From positions 1 to 47,453 of the forward strand of contig JAZOOF010000048.1 in the NCBI GenBank assembly GCA_045654885.1: a stretch of 47,453 nt of DNA. The letters run 5' to 3'. This DNA is from HGM04593 sp045654885. GTDB lineage: Bacteria; Bacteroidota; Bacteroidia; Bacteroidales; Bacteroidaceae. Under the pieces are notes generated by a model. That model did no database searches, was not told where the DNA came from, and saw only the letters and a list, made by a program, of their open reading frames with translations. Of the stretch, positions 1 to 6,885 are shown one piece after another (positions within the stretch are counted from its first letter, which is position 1; each line of letters starts with the position of its first letter). Made by a program: the position numbers and the translations under genes.

Positions 1-75
1 AATCTTGAAGTTTTCAATGAAACCTGATGGCAATATCAAACGGGCTAATTCCAGTAGTATTTTTTCGTCCTGCAT
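1..75 (-). CDS. ISAon1-like transposase N-terminal region protein (partial)
   Basis: Only the first 25 codons are present; the gene continues off the left edge. The reading starts at ATG (75-73) and gives MQDEKILLELARLILPSGFI followed by ENFKI. This matches the characteristic start of the small first protein of Bacteroidales ISAon1-type elements, which typically opens with a short acidic stretch, then a LELAKLILP-type helix and an F/Y-rich segment. That protein usually precedes a DDE transposase. The identification rests on a short segment recalled from the family and is moderately secure. Confidence 0.6.
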   Translation of the reverse strand, partial: MQDEKILLELARLILPSGFIENFKI

Positions 76-141
76 AGTACTTATTTTAACTATGCGAAGA
101 TAATATTTTTATATCAGCCCCCCAACTTTTGCAGGTGAACC
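1..141 (-). mobile_element. Terminal part of an ISAon1-like insertion sequence
   Basis: The transposase start at position 75 reads leftward out of the window. Between it and the lipoprotein gene is an AT-rich stretch ending, read on the minus strand, in GGTTCACCTGCAAAAGTTGG followed by a G-run, which resembles IS terminal sequence from memory. I place the edge at about 141 because the sequence from 142 onward reads as the second codon of a lipoprotein gene. The other end lies outside the window, so no inverted-repeat pair or target duplication can be checked. Confidence 0.6.
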
Positions 142-711
142 AAAAAAACAACGTTTCTGCTTTTCGCACTACTGCTTTTCTGTTCTTGCAATAACAAAGA
201 AAAACAGCTCGACAAAGCCATTGATAAGGCTGTCGCATGTGCCGAATTGGGTACAGTAGAGTACACTGTAACCAAACTTATCATTGCAAATGATAATGAT
301 TTTTATAAGTTAGGTGACAGGAAAATTATTTTCTCTTGTCGCACAACAATGAAGGCCGGTATAGATCTTAAAGATTTTACAAAAGAAGATGTCGAGGTTT
401 CAGATAAAGGTCGGACCGTGACAATCAATCTTCCACAGCCGAAAGTCCTGTCGTTCAACATGTCGGCCGAGGACATAAAACTCGTGTATTCAAAGGTGTC
501 GGGACTGCGTACCGGTTTCAACACCGATGAACGTAACAGCCTGTTGAAACAGGGCGAAAAGGCGATTATGGATGACGCACCGAATTTGGGTATATATGAA
601 GATGCAAAGGAGAATGCAACGGATTTCTTCAAGGCATTGCTGGCACATAGCGGGTTTGAGAATATAAATGTATGCTTCAAGGAAGAGGAGAAGGTGGCTG
701 AAAACAAATGA
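142..711 (+). CDS. DUF4230 lipoprotein, start codon lost at IS edge
   Basis: The reading frame is open from the IS border (in-frame stop at 136-138) and begins KKTTFLLFALLLFCSCNNKE, a lipoprotein signal peptide with lipobox Cys, but no ATG precedes it. If an ATG originally sat just before 142 the protein would be about 190 residues, normal for DUF4230. The body has the DUF4230 pattern: FSCRTTMKAGIDL near the middle, a VTINLPQPKVL strand and a helical C-terminus ending in KEEEKVAENK. The first usable start is TTG at 247, which would remove the whole export signal. I infer that the IS landed immediately after the start codon and probably silenced export or expression. A DUF4230 paralogue follows directly. 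Confidence 0.7.
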   Translation, partial: KKTTFLLFALLLFCSCNNKEKQLDKAIDKAVACAELGTVEYTVTKLIIANDNDFYKLGDRKIIFSCRTTMKAGIDLKDFTKEDVEVSDKGRTVTINLPQPKVLSFNMSAEDIKLVYSKVSGLRTGFNTDERNSLLKQGEKAIMDDAPNLGIYEDAKENATDFFKALLAHSGFENINVCFKEEEKVAENK

Positions 712-763
712 TACTCTCCTGTGGATGGAAACAAATAGTCGAAGAATTTTAGGAAATTTTGAT

Positions 764-1753
764 ATGGAAACAAAAGATAAGAAAAATAGTCCGGTAGTGG
801 ACGAATATGTAAATGTTGAGAGCGAGGCGGTTGTGAATGAGAGGAATCCAGGTGCCGGCAAGGTCGAGGGAGAAAAGGAGGAGAGCAAATTTTTTGAAAA
901 AGCCGTTGAGACAGCAAAAGTTGTAGAAAAAGTAACATCCGGTGCCGCAAAAACTGCAGGAAAAGTTGTCGGTGGTGTAGCAAAATCGGCCGGTTTTTTT
1001 ACGAATATAGCATCATTTTTTGTGGCTAATCTCCAGACAATTTTGATTGCTATGGCCATAACGGCTGCAGCCGGTCTAGTCGGATATATTGTCAAGGATA
1101 TGCTTGAAGGCCCCAAAATAGAGGATACTGCAAACATTGTTCAAGAGGTGAAGAAAATCTCGGAATTTACAACAGCTTGTTTCTACGAAGAGAGTGTGAT
1201 ACAGGGCTCTAAGACTACAACAAAAAAGCATTGGTATGGTGAAAAGATAGATACAATAAAGCACGAGATTGTGCTGACTGCCAAGTGCAAGGTACGTGCC
1301 GGTTTCGACCTTTCAATGCTTGGCGAGAACGATTTGGTTGTTAAAGGTGATACCGTAAGTATTAAGTTGCCTGTTCCCAAGATTTTTGATGTAATAAGCA
1401 ATCCGTCCGATTACAAGACATTTGAAGAGACTGGCGATTGGGAACATGAAGAGATTGTTGCAATGCAGTCGGAGAGGAAAGAGAAGGTTTTGGAGAACGC
1501 TCTCGAGCACAATATACTCGAGAAAGCCAATCACATTGGTAAGGGACGCATTGTCACCCTTTTTCAAGGTTTGGGCTTCAACGTAATTAATGTTACATTC
1601 TCCGATATCCCTGCACGTGAGCAGGCACCGGCAGAACCAATTGTTGCAGCTCCTGCAGAGAACGCACCTGCAGCGGAGCCGGTTCCAACTGTTGAGGTTG
1701 TTCCTGCTGTAGAAGAACAGATGCCTATTGATACACTCTCACAAGTATTATAA
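764..1753 (+). CDS. DUF4230 membrane protein with Ala/Pro-rich tail
   Basis: This is a predicted membrane protein of about 329 residues whose role is unknown. An acidic/charged N-terminus and an Ala/Val/Lys amphipathic stretch lead to one transmembrane helix (LIAMAITAAAGLVGYIV, about residues 90-110). A DUF4230 domain follows, with the same hallmarks as the preceding gene: a Cys-containing strand near KCKVRAGFDLSML, then VSIKLPVPKI. The C-terminal 50 residues are low-complexity Ala/Pro/Glu. I chose ATG 764 because the fold begins after METKDKK. An ATG at 725 and upstream sequence overlapping the previous gene are less likely. It is a paralogue of the broken gene before it. Confidence 0.75.
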   Translation: METKDKKNSPVVDEYVNVESEAVVNERNPGAGKVEGEKEESKFFEKAVETAKVVEKVTSGAAKTAGKVVGGVAKSAGFFTNIASFFVANLQTILIAMAITAAAGLVGYIVKDMLEGPKIEDTANIVQEVKKISEFTTACFYEESVIQGSKTTTKKHWYGEKIDTIKHEIVLTAKCKVRAGFDLSMLGENDLVVKGDTVSIKLPVPKIFDVISNPSDYKTFEETGDWEHEEIVAMQSERKEKVLENALEHNILEKANHIGKGRIVTLFQGLGFNVINVTFSDIPAREQAPAEPIVAAPAENAPAAEPVPTVEVVPAVEEQMPIDTLSQVL

Positions 1754-1772
1754 TGCGACAAATGATATAATT

Positions 1773-1955
1773 ATGGTACTTTTTGATATAGGAGCTTTAT
1801 TGTTCTTGACAGGACTTTTTTTGGTCATATATACCCTCTTCAAGAAAGCACCTGGAGCTGCCATACTCTTCGTTATAATGTCTTTGATTGGAGGTGTGTT
1901 AATGCTTATTGCGTATTATGGGGTTATGGGCAACAAATCGATATTTGATTTTTGA
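1773..1955 (+). CDS. Small two-helix membrane protein
   Basis: This protein of 60 residues consists of two hydrophobic segments, LFDIGALLFLTGLFLVIYTL and AILFVIMSLIGGVLMLIAYY, joined by a short KKAPG turn, so both ends probably lie on the same side of the inner membrane. The start is ATG 1773; an alternative upstream start at 1728 would overlap the previous gene and add a polar extension. It lies between the DUF4230 and OmpA genes and is probably cotranscribed. No family was recognised. Confidence 0.6.
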   Translation: MVLFDIGALLFLTGLFLVIYTLFKKAPGAAILFVIMSLIGGVLMLIAYYGVMGNKSIFDF

Positions 1956-2001
1956 TTTTGCAATACAAGCTAAAACATTAATAATATAAAACAAAAAGAC
2001 T

Positions 2002-3297
2002 ATGGCGGATTTTACATTTGATGGTCGTGTAAAGGTAAAGACCTTAAAAGACGAATTTAAGAAGAACTTTGGCGCCACACTCCGTGTCTACACAAACATT
2101 GCTTGCGAGGGAGAGCAGGCTGCCGATGACGCAACACTTGCATCAATCCGTGCAGAGGGTTACTCTGGCGGCGAGTTCTCTGTTAAGGGAAACATGAAGG
2201 TAAGTTCTTTTGAAAAAAAGGTTGCCGAGCTTTACGGTATCGGTGTTCAGGTGGCAAATGCCGATGATACAGAGTTTGCCGATGACGCAGCAACACTTAT
2301 GGGTGCCGCAGCAACAGCATCGGCCGAGAGTGGTCACGGACATGCTGTTGAAAAACCGGCTGCTGCTGACGACGCACCAAAAGTAGAGGCTAGCGCTGCA
2401 GAACTTGCAAGTGCACGTGTAAGAGTTTACGGCAAGGCGCAGAACCGTACAGCATTGGGTATTGTGCATGCCTATATGGTAATGTATCCACAGGCTACAT
2501 TGGAGGATTTGCGCAAGGCATTCCCTAATGCAATCAACCCTGATAAAGGCAGTGATGAAATTTTCATCTATGCCGAGGAGAAGGGTGCTACAGGTAATTG
2601 GAACAACTATTTCAAGGGTGAGGACGAGCTGCTCGCTACAGGCGACGGCCACAAAGTCGCGTTTGTGATGATGTGGACAAAGCCCAACTTCGAGCGCATT
2701 GTAGCTCACGCAAAACAGTATGGCATTCTTGTTGCCGATTTTGAGAAGGCTGATGGTGGAGCCAAGAAGGGTGGTTTCCGTCTCGAATATCTCAACGGTT
2801 ATGTTCCACCTGTACCCGGAAAGAAAAAATCACTCCTTTGGTTGTGGATTCTACTTGTACTTTTGCTTGCTGTTGTTGCAGCAATCTTCGCATTGCGCAA
2901 ACCCCAGGTAGTTGAGGTAGAGAAGGTTGTCGAGGTAGAGAAACTGGTTTATGTCGACAGGATTGAGGAGATTGAGAAGAACTTCAATGCCGCAAAGTTC
3001 GAGAAAGGTAAGGCCGAACTCTCCGAGGATGCAAAGTTCGTGCTTCATGACTTGGCAAAGGAGATGCAGAAGCATCCCGAGGTGAAGTTGCGTATCGTTG
3101 GTCACACATCGGCCGAGGGCGACCCTGCATTCAACCAGAAGCTTTCACAGGCACGTGCTCAGGCAGCTGTCGATTTCATCGTTAGCCGTGGTGTCGATGC
3201 TTCACGTCTTGAGGCCGAGGGTAAGGGTTCAAGCGAACTCATTGACGAGAATAATCCTGACGTTAACCGTCGTACCGAGTTTATCATTCTTGAATAA
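2002..3297 (+). CDS. OmpA-family protein with cytosolic N-terminal domains
   Basis: Predicted inner-membrane protein of 431 residues that could tether a cytosolic module to peptidoglycan. Residues 1-100 form a duplicated beta-alpha-beta domain about 65 percent identical by eye to the stand-alone protein at 5027-5341. After an Ala-rich linker (101-135), a second soluble domain spans about 136-265. One transmembrane helix (277-298) lacks a cleavable signal peptide. A Val/Glu heptad-like stretch (301-326) leads to an OmpA C-terminal peptidoglycan-binding domain (327-431) with the expected LSQARAQAA helix and NRRTEF end. The start ATG follows an A-rich leader (AAAAAGACTATG). The architecture recalls MotB-like anchors but has different cytosolic domains. 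The OmpA part is secure; the role of the N-terminal domains is unknown. Confidence 0.85.
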   Translation: MADFTFDGRVKVKTLKDEFKKNFGATLRVYTNIACEGEQAADDATLASIRAEGYSGGEFSVKGNMKVSSFEKKVAELYGIGVQVANADDTEFADDAATLMGAAATASAESGHGHAVEKPAAADDAPKVEASAAELASARVRVYGKAQNRTALGIVHAYMVMYPQATLEDLRKAFPNAINPDKGSDEIFIYAEEKGATGNWNNYFKGEDELLATGDGHKVAFVMMWTKPNFERIVAHAKQYGILVADFEKADGGAKKGGFRLEYLNGYVPPVPGKKKSLLWLWILLVLLLAVVAAIFALRKPQVVEVEKVVEVEKLVYVDRIEEIEKNFNAAKFEKGKAELSEDAKFVLHDLAKEMQKHPEVKLRIVGHTSAEGDPAFNQKLSQARAQAAVDFIVSRGVDASRLEAEGKGSSELIDENNPDVNRRTEFIILE

Positions 3298-3320
3298 TAA
3301 CCTTATAAAAATTAAAGTAT

Positions 3321-3470
3321 ATGGCAGTAAAGAAGACTACGGTCAAGAAGACCAAGGACGGTACTGTTGACAAACGTACCAAGGAGGGCAAGGCTATTGC
3401 CGAGCGTATGGCAAAGGCTCGTGCCGAGAAGAACAGCCTCAAGAATAGAATTAAAAGATTGTTTAAGTAA
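3321..3470 (+). CDS. Short lysine-rich basic protein
   Basis: This 49-residue gene encodes MAVKKTTVKKTKDGTVDKRT and continues Lys/Arg/Ala-rich to KNRIKRLFK. It starts 23 bp after the OmpA stop and ends 9 bp before the TerB-like gene, so it fits an operon. The strong positive charge suggests nucleic-acid or membrane-surface binding, as in short histone-like tails, but no family was recognised. Codon use and spacing support it as real. Confidence 0.6.
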   Translation: MAVKKTTVKKTKDGTVDKRTKEGKAIAERMAKARAEKNSLKNRIKRLFK

Positions 3471-3479
3471 GTTAGATTA

Positions 3480-3896
3480 ATGAGTATGAATACAGAAATC
3501 AAACATATAGCAGCGTTGGTGGCAACTGCCATCTGGGCCGATGGCGAGTACGATGCAGCCGAGAAGATTGTTGTTGCTGAAATTGCCGATGCATTTGAAC
3601 TCAATGCCGACGAGTTTGCAGCAGCTGTTGAGGCTGAGCTTGCAGTTGTTGAGCCAATGAATGAGGAAGAGGTGAATGCTTACATCCTTGAGCACTCGGC
3701 CGAGGTGGATGACGAAGAGGCCGAGATGTTGTTGCAGGCTGTTCTGCAGGTGGTAATTGTTGACGGTGTGCTTGGCGAGGAGGAGGTTGACAACGTGTTG
3801 TCAATTGCTTCGGCTCTTGGTGTCGATGATGCACGTGCAGTGCTCATGCTTGCCGACCTTGTTAAGGAGGAACCCGAATTGCAGGTTGAACTTTAA
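3480..3896 (+). CDS. TerB-like helical protein
   Basis: This acidic all-alpha protein of 138 residues has a duplicated TerB-type pattern: AALVATAIWADGEYDAAEK near the N-terminus and a second VLQVVIVDGVLGEEEVD unit near residue 90. Each has an Asp-Gly-x-Leu/Tyr-x-x-x-E turn as in TerB/DUF533 proteins, which sit near the membrane in tellurite/stress (Ter) systems and can bind metal through acidic residues. It lies between the OmpA-type protein and the duplicated-domain protein. A TerY-like vWA protein occurs 40 kb downstream. The family assignment is by pattern. Confidence 0.7.
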   Translation: MSMNTEIKHIAALVATAIWADGEYDAAEKIVVAEIADAFELNADEFAAAVEAELAVVEPMNEEEVNAYILEHSAEVDDEEAEMLLQAVLQVVIVDGVLGEEEVDNVLSIASALGVDDARAVLMLADLVKEEPELQVEL

Positions 3897-3910
3897 TTGA
3901 AGTTCATATA

Positions 3911-3940
3911 GCCCCGGCAAGGATGATACATTCCCGGGGT
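3911..3940 (+). other. GC-rich stem-loop in intergenic space
   Basis: A perfect 6-bp GC stem (3912-3917 with 3934-3939, plus a closing G-T pair) with a 16-nt loop lies after the TerB-like gene. No T-tract follows, so it may be a weak terminator, an mRNA-processing site or an attenuator. Confidence 0.4.
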
Positions 3941-3971
3941 ACCAATAATTTAACATATAAAAAATACGACT

Positions 3972-4334
3972 ATGGGAATTTTGAACAATTTGATGGACCG
4001 TTTCAAGAACGCGGAGTTCACTGTGGCTCCACAGAAAAAACTCAAGACAATATCGGCCGATTTCAAGAAGGCTTTTGAACTTACATTGGTATTCTACAAG
4101 GGTGTGCAGATTGCCGATGGCGATTTGACACTTGCTGCTCTCAACAAGAAGACTACAAAGGATGTGAACGCAAAGGCAGACGGCCTCAAAATCAAGGCCA
4201 GCATGAAGGTGGGCGATGCCGAGAAACTCTTCGACACAAACTTTGGTGTTACCGTGCAGATTAAGGATAAAACTGGAGCAAAGCTCGTTCCAAACGGAAT
4301 TACTATTGGCCAGGCTGCACGTGGCGAGTATTAA
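3972..4334 (+). CDS. Stand-alone duplicated beta-alpha-beta domain protein
   Basis: This 120-residue soluble protein is a divergent copy of the N-terminal domain of the OmpA protein. After an amphipathic helix (MGILNNLMDRFKNAEF) come two related halves: KLKTISADFKKAFELTLVFY then a DLTLAAL stretch, and SMKVGDAEKLFDTNFGVTVQ then a LVPNGITI stretch. Each half has a basic strand, a helix and a strand. It starts at an A-rich ACTATG leader like its relatives. The nuclease-like gene begins 3 bp after its stop, implying translational coupling. Function unknown. Confidence 0.65.
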   Translation: MGILNNLMDRFKNAEFTVAPQKKLKTISADFKKAFELTLVFYKGVQIADGDLTLAALNKKTTKDVNAKADGLKIKASMKVGDAEKLFDTNFGVTVQIKDKTGAKLVPNGITIGQAARGEY

Positions 4335-4337
4335 GAT

Positions 4338-5000
4338 ATGAGTGTTTTGAGTGGTTTAGTTAAACGGGATGTTTTCGCCTTTTTGGAGAGCAATGATGAG
4401 TTGCTTTTCAATGAACGCGATTTCCAGATGCATCTGGCTGACTGGCTACGAAATTCCTCAAACCGTTATGACGATATCGATGTGGAGTACTATGTCCCCA
4501 AGAGCGAACTTGAGGACTATGTTTGGGATAGCGAACTGCGCCTTGATATTGTAGTTAAAAAGGATGGGGAATTTTGTCCTGTTGAATTGAAATACAAGAC
4601 CAAAAAAGTGGAACGCAAAATAAGCCGTTTCGACGAGCTGTTACACGACAAGGTTGTTGTGATGAAAAATCAAGGAGCGCAGGATTTGGGTATGTACGAC
4701 TTCTGGAAGGATGTACGTCGTGTGGAACTTGTACGTAATCGTTTTGACAGAGTAAAAGGCGGTTTGGCGGTATTTGTCACAAATGATGTTACCTACACAA
4801 AAGAGAGCAAGCCTACATCGAACAACTATCTGCTGAATATGAATGATGGAGTACATTCCCGCATTAAGCATTGGCAGAATCCCGAAAGTACCTGTGCAAA
4901 GACGCACCCCGGTTTTGAGGTGGAAAGAGAGTATTGCATTGAATGGCATACAAAAGAGATTGATAATGAATTATTTTACTATTGTATAATAACAATTTAA
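4338..5000 (+). CDS. PD-(D/E)XK nuclease-like protein
   Basis: This 220-residue protein has an alpha/beta core with the endonuclease-like signature Asp70 (RLDIVV) and, 13 residues on, Glu83-Leu-Lys85 (PVELKYK), the D...ExK arrangement of the PD-(D/E)XK superfamily. A preceding acidic helix (ERDFQMHLADWL) fits the first core helix. The C-terminal half is not recognisable. In this superfamily the triad binds Mg2+ and cleaves DNA or RNA, but many members have other roles, so the activity is inferred. It sits between two stand-alone copies of the duplicated domain, which suggests those proteins are partners or regulators. Confidence 0.6.
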   Translation: MSVLSGLVKRDVFAFLESNDELLFNERDFQMHLADWLRNSSNRYDDIDVEYYVPKSELEDYVWDSELRLDIVVKKDGEFCPVELKYKTKKVERKISRFDELLHDKVVVMKNQGAQDLGMYDFWKDVRRVELVRNRFDRVKGGLAVFVTNDVTYTKESKPTSNNYLLNMNDGVHSRIKHWQNPESTCAKTHPGFEVEREYCIEWHTKEIDNELFYYCIITI

Positions 5001-5026
5001 TATTAACCATTTAAAATTTTACGACT

Positions 5027-5341
5027 ATGGCAGAATTTAAGTTGGATGGTCGCATGAAGGTAAAGACCTTGAAGGCTAATTTCAAGAAGGAGTTTGGTTC
5101 AACACTCCGTGTTTACAAGAGCGAGAGCTGCAAGGGCGCTTTTGCCGATGATGACGCTACATTGGCTTCTCTCCGTGCCGAGGGCAAGAAGGGAGGCGAA
5201 CTCACCGTTGGTGGCAACCTGCGCGTTGGTAACTTCGAGAAGAAGATTGCCGAGCTCTACGGTATCGGTGTTCAGGTAGCTAATGCTGACGACAGCAAGC
5301 TCGCCGACAATGACATCACTCTTGTTGCTGCAGGCAAGTAA
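5027..5341 (+). CDS. Duplicated beta-alpha-beta domain protein, close to OmpA N-domain
   Basis: This 104-residue soluble protein lacks signal peptide and membrane helix. It aligns over its full length with residues 1-100 of the OmpA-family protein at 2002-3297, sharing long runs such as AELYGIGVQVANADD. Inside it, MKVKTLKANFKKEFGSTLRV resembles LRVGNFEKKIAELYGIGVQV, so the domain is itself an internal duplication. The leader ends in ACGACTATG. A free copy of a tethered domain suggests homo-oligomer contacts or competition at the membrane, which is inference. Confidence 0.65.
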   Translation: MAEFKLDGRMKVKTLKANFKKEFGSTLRVYKSESCKGAFADDDATLASLRAEGKKGGELTVGGNLRVGNFEKKIAELYGIGVQVANADDSKLADNDITLVAAGK

Positions 5342-5362
5342 TCCTGTACAACAGAATTCAGG

Positions 5363-5388
5363 TATGTGGGACTTGGGTGTCCCACATA
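5363..5388 (+). terminator. Perfect 10-bp hairpin, possible terminator
   Basis: Arms 5363-5372 and 5379-5388 are perfectly complementary around a 6-nt loop, 22 bp after the previous stop. There is no downstream T-run, so the termination role is tentative. The next gene starts 115 bp later. Confidence 0.5.
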
Positions 5389-5503
5389 TCACATAAAGCA
5401 TATATCTTGCATAACTTTTGTATTGCATGTGAACTATAATATTGACTTAATTACGGTAACAAAACTGTAAATCGAATAAAGTTTTTTAAAAGAACTTATA
5501 ACT

Positions 5504-5746
5504 ATGAGTAAAGAATATTACAAAAAGAAAATTGTTGACCTGCGTGCGTCAATAGCAAAGGAGAAGGAGGCAAAGAAACGTGATAACGAGAACTATGCAC
5601 GTTGGATTAAGAATGCTTCTTCGCCATCTACAAAGGCAAGTTACCGAAAGAGCAAGATTGACGCGGCTGCACGCCACGACCGACAGATTGAGTACCTGAA
5701 ACGCCAGATTGAGAGCGCAAAGGATAGCCTCAAGCGTTGCAGGTGA
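5504..5746 (+). CDS. Small basic coiled-coil protein
   Basis: The protein has 80 residues, nearly all predicted helix, rich in Lys/Arg/Glu, with two heptad-like stretches (YKKKIVDLRASIAKEKEAKK and DRQIEYLKRQIESAKDSLKR) around a short SSPSTKASYR break. This suggests a helical hairpin or dimeric coiled coil. The next (membrane protein) gene begins within 10 bp of its stop. No family recognised. Confidence 0.55.
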   Translation: MSKEYYKKKIVDLRASIAKEKEAKKRDNENYARWIKNASSPSTKASYRKSKIDAAARHDRQIEYLKRQIESAKDSLKRCR

Positions 5747-5754
5747 TTGGGGAT

Positions 5755-6075
5755 ATGGTAGTATTGGCCTATATAATAAACCTGTTGGCGCCGGTAGTCA
5801 ACTTCCTTGGGATGCTTGGGCTGTGTGCATGTATAATATATGAGGAACTTCCTGTTCTTCTATTTTCCGGCATTATGGCGGTGGTGGGATTGGTGTTCGG
5901 TATATTTGCCTACAGACTGGATATACCGCCACGCTGGTTTTGGTCGAAGTCGAAAAACGATTTGTTCCGTTTTTCGGTGACAGCGGTCTTGGGATATGCC
6001 GGTAGTTTGGCTATGTGGCCTGGCGCAATATATTTGATTAGGGTGTTGGCCGAGAAGGTGGCCAATGTTGCATGA
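5755..6075 (+). CDS. Small inner-membrane protein, three predicted helices
   Basis: This 106-residue hydrophobic protein has segments at about 1-30 (VVLAYIINLLAPVVNFLGML), 34-55 (LLFSGIMAVVGLVFGIF) and 75-100 (TAVLGYAGSLAMWPGAIYLI), separated by a charged loop with PPRWFWSKSKND. I prefer ATG 5755, preceded by GGGGAT, over a TTG at 5737 inside the upstream gene. Its TGA overlaps an ATG at 6072, but the next gene more likely starts at 6117. Unknown family. Confidence 0.55.
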   Translation: MVVLAYIINLLAPVVNFLGMLGLCACIIYEELPVLLFSGIMAVVGLVFGIFAYRLDIPPRWFWSKSKNDLFRFSVTAVLGYAGSLAMWPGAIYLIRVLAEKVANVA

Positions 6076-6116
6076 GTGTGGTAGTATTTGATGCAAATAA
6101 ATTAAATTGGAAAACT

Positions 6117-6278
6117 ATGAAAATTCCAGGATTGTCTTTCTCGCTCAAGAGGGCTTTGGGCGTTACTGCTATCAAACAAAAGATTGCAAGAAAAACAGGC
6201 ATTCCACTCACAAAACAGGGCGTGGAGCGCAAGATTGGTGGTGCAATAGTGAAGGCGTTGAAGGGTAAAAAGAGATAA
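6117..6278 (+). CDS. Small basic protein with KIPGLSFS motif
   Basis: This 53-residue, strongly basic protein starts MKIPGLSFSLKRALGVTAIK and ends with KALKGKKR. Short proteins starting KIPGLSFSxKRAxG recur in diverse bacteria as far as I recall, but I know no function. ATG 6117 is preceded by the AAAACTATG leader seen before many genes here; the earlier ATG at 6072 (15 residues longer) would overlap the previous stop as ATGA and cannot be excluded. Confidence 0.5.
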   Translation: MKIPGLSFSLKRALGVTAIKQKIARKTGIPLTKQGVERKIGGAIVKALKGKKR

Positions 6279-6282
6279 TGTT

Positions 6283-6885
6283 ATGAGGTTCTTTTTATTT
6301 ATTTGTCCGCTAATGTTTCTTCTCTCTTGTCAGTCACCGGCCGACAGGATGGAGTGTGCCTTGAACAATGGTGAATTGAGCAGGGCCGAGGCTTTGTTGG
6401 CTGATATGTCGGGGCGCGAGATGTACAGTTACGCATCGCGCCTGATTGATGAGTATCTGGCGATTGGGAATGTGGAGAAGGCTATATATGTGTTCAACTA
6501 CTTGACACCGCATTGCTCAATGTATGAGATGAAGTTCTCCGGTCTGCACTCTTCGGCATCGTACACTAAGGATAATGCAAAGAAAATTTACAATGCCTTG
6601 CTTGACGAGGAGCGTTACGATGAGTGCTGGAGTTTTCATCCGTTGAGCTATGAAACAGAGACATATCCGGGTAATGCTCCCGACTATTTCTCGTACATGA
6701 CCGATGTTATCGCTCATATGTGTGCTCGCGGACAGTATGACGAAGCACGCAGGTTCATGATGCAGAAACGTGTGTGGTTCCTCAACAATGTGGACAACAA
6801 TGAGTGGGGGCATGAATACAAGGAGTGCTCATATTCCGTTGTGTGTGATAAACTTGAGAATGTGTATAACAGTTTGATAGAATGA
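6283..6885 (+). CDS. Helical-repeat lipoprotein
   Basis: This 200-residue protein has a lipoprotein signal peptide (MRFFLFICPLMFLLSC, lipidated Cys16). The mature part is all-helical and resembles TPR-like repeats (GELSRAEALLADM, GNVEKAIYVFNYL, GQYDEARRFMMQK), suggesting protein-protein interaction at the outer membrane's periplasmic face. Its TGA overlaps the ATG of the next lipoprotein (ATGA at 6882), so the two are translationally coupled. Confidence 0.65.
   Translation: MRFFLFICPLMFLLSCQSPADRMECALNNGELSRAEALLADMSGREMYSYASRLIDEYLAIGNVEKAIYVFNYLTPHCSMYEMKFSGLHSSASYTKDNAKKIYNALLDEERYDECWSFHPLSYETETYPGNAPDYFSYMTDVIAHMCARGQYDEARRFMMQKRVWFLNNVDNNEWGHEYKECSYSVVCDKLENVYNSLIE

Noticed and set aside
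303..1137. Two long minus-strand open frames opposite the DUF4230 genes
   Set aside because: They are shadows: the + strand frames give recognisable DUF4230 domains, while the minus frames are Ser/Phe/Leu-rich with no domain.
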